NCBI GenBank assembly: GCA_045640905.1
Contig: JAZUFW010000039.1
Coordinates: 1-6,907, forward strand
Source: JAILLW01 sp045640905
Lineage (GTDB): Bacteria; Bacillota; Clostridia; Lachnospirales; Lachnospiraceae
Direction of reading: 5' to 3'
Length of the DNA: 6,907 nt
Shown here piece by piece: positions 5,852-6,907 of the stretch. A program made the position numbers and the translations under genes. The notes under the pieces are model-generated. The model did no database searches and was not told the origin of the DNA. It saw only the letters and a list, made by a program, of their open reading frames with translations. Numbering within the stretch: position 1 is the stretch's first letter; every line of letters starts with the position of its first letter.

Positions 5852-5897
5852 CTTTTCTCCTTTCTTGTTATTTCCTAAAAAAGTCCCTTACATGTCA

Positions 5898-5923
5898 GAA
5901 GCGATACTTTAATGTATCGCTTC
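5898..5923. repeat. 26-bp perfect palindrome (10-bp arms, 6-bp spacer) in the leader of the HlyD-like gene
   Basis: GAAGCGATAC (5898-5907) and GTATCGCTTC (5914-5923) are exact reverse complements around TTTAAT. The element lies between the P-loop gene and the HlyD-like gene, about 47 bases before the latter's ATG. On the minus strand the next T-run (5882-5877) comes only after about 15 bases, so it is not a standard intrinsic terminator. It may be a weak terminator, a leader stem or a dimeric repressor operator. I cannot choose among these from the sequence. Confidence 0.6.
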
Positions 5924-5952
5924 CAACAACAATATAAATATCTAAATAAATT

Positions 5953-6369
5953 TTATAAAGCTACGATTACCGAATTTTGCCATGAATCGGAAAGGTCTGA
6001 TTTAACTTTTGACATTGAAATAATAAAATCAACTTTGTAAGTATTACTGATTTTTTCAATCTTGTTAAGAACTTCCTCAAAACTATCTTCGCAAACAGCG
6101 ATAGAAAGGAAATTGTCAAAATACATCTGCTCCAGATCGTGATCCTGAGAAATAATACCTGCTAAAAATCCGATAAACTGATCGGAATTTTCGATGCCAT
6201 AATTTGAAACATCGATAAGTCTAACCTTATTATTCAATTCATACATGTGTTTAGAACTCTTATCAAGGTAAACAACGTTTCCGTTTGCACTTAAAACATT
6301 TTCGTTTGCCTTGTCTAAAAGTACTTTAGTTTTGCCTTTTCCTTTTTCACCGATAATCAATTGAACCAT
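5953..6369 (-). CDS. Small P-loop NTPase-like protein of unknown function (138 aa)
   Basis: The protein opens with MVQLIIGEKGKGKTK, a beta strand leading into a clear Walker A motif (GEKGKGKT, residues 7-14). A second strand, GNVVYLDK (30-37), follows. MYFDNF (82-87) is a candidate Walker B with Asp85. FIISMS (115-120) looks like a further core strand, where a sensor residue is found in many P-loop folds. At 138 residues it is very short, little more than the nucleotide-binding core. Similar proteins in Lachnospiraceae tend to carry vague names such as ATP-binding or twitching motility PilT-like protein; nothing here supports pilus function. It starts 32 bases after the helicase stop with AGGAGG eight bases before its ATG, so it is probably co-transcribed with it and lies close to the HlyD-like/sepF group. 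Confidence 0.82.
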   Translation of the reverse strand: MVQLIIGEKGKGKTKVLLDKANENVLSANGNVVYLDKSSKHMYELNNKVRLIDVSNYGIENSDQFIGFLAGIISQDHDLEQMYFDNFLSIAVCEDSFEEVLNKIEKISNTYKVDFIISMSKVKSDLSDSWQNSVIVAL

Positions 6370-6377
6370 ATGGTAAC

Positions 6378-6383
6378 CCTCCT
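6378..6383 (-). promoter_or_regulatory. Ribosome binding site of the small P-loop gene
   Basis: AGGAGG lies about eight bases before the ATG at 6369, in the 31-base gap after the helicase stop codon. It settles the start of the P-loop gene and shows that it can be translated without coupling. Confidence 0.8.
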
Positions 6384-6400
6384 AGAAGTTATTAACATTA

Positions 6401-6907
6401 TTATAATGTAATCGCCTTAAAAATACAAGGTTTTATAAATCTGGAAACATCACGGTTTCGCTCATTTGAAGCAAATAAATAGAGGTTTTCTTTTGCCCTG
6501 GTTATCGCTACATACAATAGTCTCCGCTCTTCTTCAATTTCATCTTCCCGCATGTTTTTTGACGGAATTATTCCTTCGTTCAAATCCGGTAAATATACAT
6601 TTTCAAATTCAAGTCCTTTTGCATTATGCATGGTCATAATATGTATTCCGAGATCTTGATTTTCTTTATTTTCAAAATTCTCCTTTTCATATACAAAATC
6701 ATCAAGGCTTTGATTTTCATCGTATGATTTAAGATTTTCGATAATTTTGTTCGCTTCGGCAATAAACATGGCATAATCTTCGTCGGTATTTGAATGTTCT
6801 TTAATATATTTTTCATATCCTATACTTTTCACAAAAATTTTGACGGCGTTTGATTTATTCATTTTTTGACATAAGTATATTTTTGAAAACAAATTCTTTA
6901 TATTGTC
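6401..6907 (-). CDS. UvrD/PcrA-type superfamily 1 helicase, C-terminal fragment (168 codons, 5' end outside the window)
   Basis: Superfamily 1A helicases unwind DNA with ATP in repair and recombination. The frame is open to the window edge at 6907. A TTG at 6892 could be read as a start, but an internal position is far more likely because the motifs seen are the last ones of a protein of several hundred residues. Counting from the edge, motif V is TMHNAKGLEFENVYLPDLNE (92-111). Motif VI is EEERRLLYVAITRAKENLYL (125-144), with the conserved arginine finger region VAITRA. The protein stops about 24 residues after motif VI, so it lacks the long C-terminal tail of PcrA/UvrD and may be a shorter clostridial type. 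The walker and 1A domains are off-window, so a closer name is not justified. Confidence 0.93.
   Translation of the reverse strand, partial: DNIKNLFSKIYLCQKMNKSNAVKIFVKSIGYEKYIKEHSNTDEDYAMFIAEANKIIENLKSYDENQSLDDFVYEKENFENKENQDLGIHIMTMHNAKGLEFENVYLPDLNEGIIPSKNMREDEIEEERRLLYVAITRAKENLYLFASNERNRDVSRFIKPCIFKAITL

Noticed and set aside
6634..6816. Second minus-strand frame inside the helicase fragment
   Set aside because: It is Lys/Ile-rich out-of-frame reading of AT-rich helicase coding DNA; helicase motifs V and VI are in the other frame.
1..6907. CRISPR array, tRNA, rRNA or riboswitch
   Set aside because: I saw no regularly spaced repeats, cloverleaf or CCA-type ends, rRNA stretches or recognisable riboswitch cores on either strand.

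Overview
The window comes from an AT-rich, low-GC Gram-positive bacterium. It is most likely a clostridial Bacillota and probably close to Lachnospiraceae. That placement rests on three things seen here: the lspA-rluD pair typical of Bacillota, a SepF division protein, and a SepF neighbour that is a single-pass HlyD-like protein of a type I associate with Lachnospiraceae genomes. No rRNA marker is present, so the family is an inference. Every convincing gene lies on the minus strand, so transcription runs from high to low coordinates.

Right end (6907 to 5850): the C-terminal part of a UvrD/PcrA-type helicase enters from the window edge. It is followed closely by a small P-loop protein of unknown function with a strong ribosome binding site. 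A perfect 10-bp-arm palindrome lies in the leader of the next gene, a 462-residue single-pass HlyD-like envelope protein.

Centre (4440 to 3840): sepF has its own near-consensus sigma-A promoter (TTGACA, 17 bp, GATAAT), a good ribosome binding site and a clear intrinsic terminator. It therefore looks like a monocistronic division gene beside the HlyD-like gene. The other genes of the Bacillus sepF neighbourhood (yggS/ylmE, ylmG, ylmH, divIVA) are not here.

Centre-left (3832 to 1313): aroB, lspA and rluD form a tight operon. Each stop codon directly abuts the next ATG (TAAATG at both junctions). The terminator ends six bases before the aroB start codon, leaving no room for a separate promoter or a normally spaced ribosome binding site.

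Left (1253 to 361): a cytidylate-kinase-like P-loop protein overlaps by one base a short membrane-anchored protein of unknown function. This pair has a plausible promoter at the end of rluD and a very strong ribosome binding site.

Left edge (about 345 to 1): this is the end of an IS200/IS605 element. It holds the first part of a TnpA HUH transposase on the minus strand, a 14-bp perfect inverted repeat around its start region, and a compact fold near the element end that resembles the right end or omega-RNA scaffold of tnpB-carrying relatives. No tnpB lies between them.

Overall this is mostly ordinary housekeeping DNA (shikimate pathway, lipoprotein processing, RNA modification, cell division, DNA repair). 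I see no clear novel defence or biosynthetic system. The points most worth a second look are the IS end, the terminator-to-aroB junction and the unknown P-loop protein near sepF.
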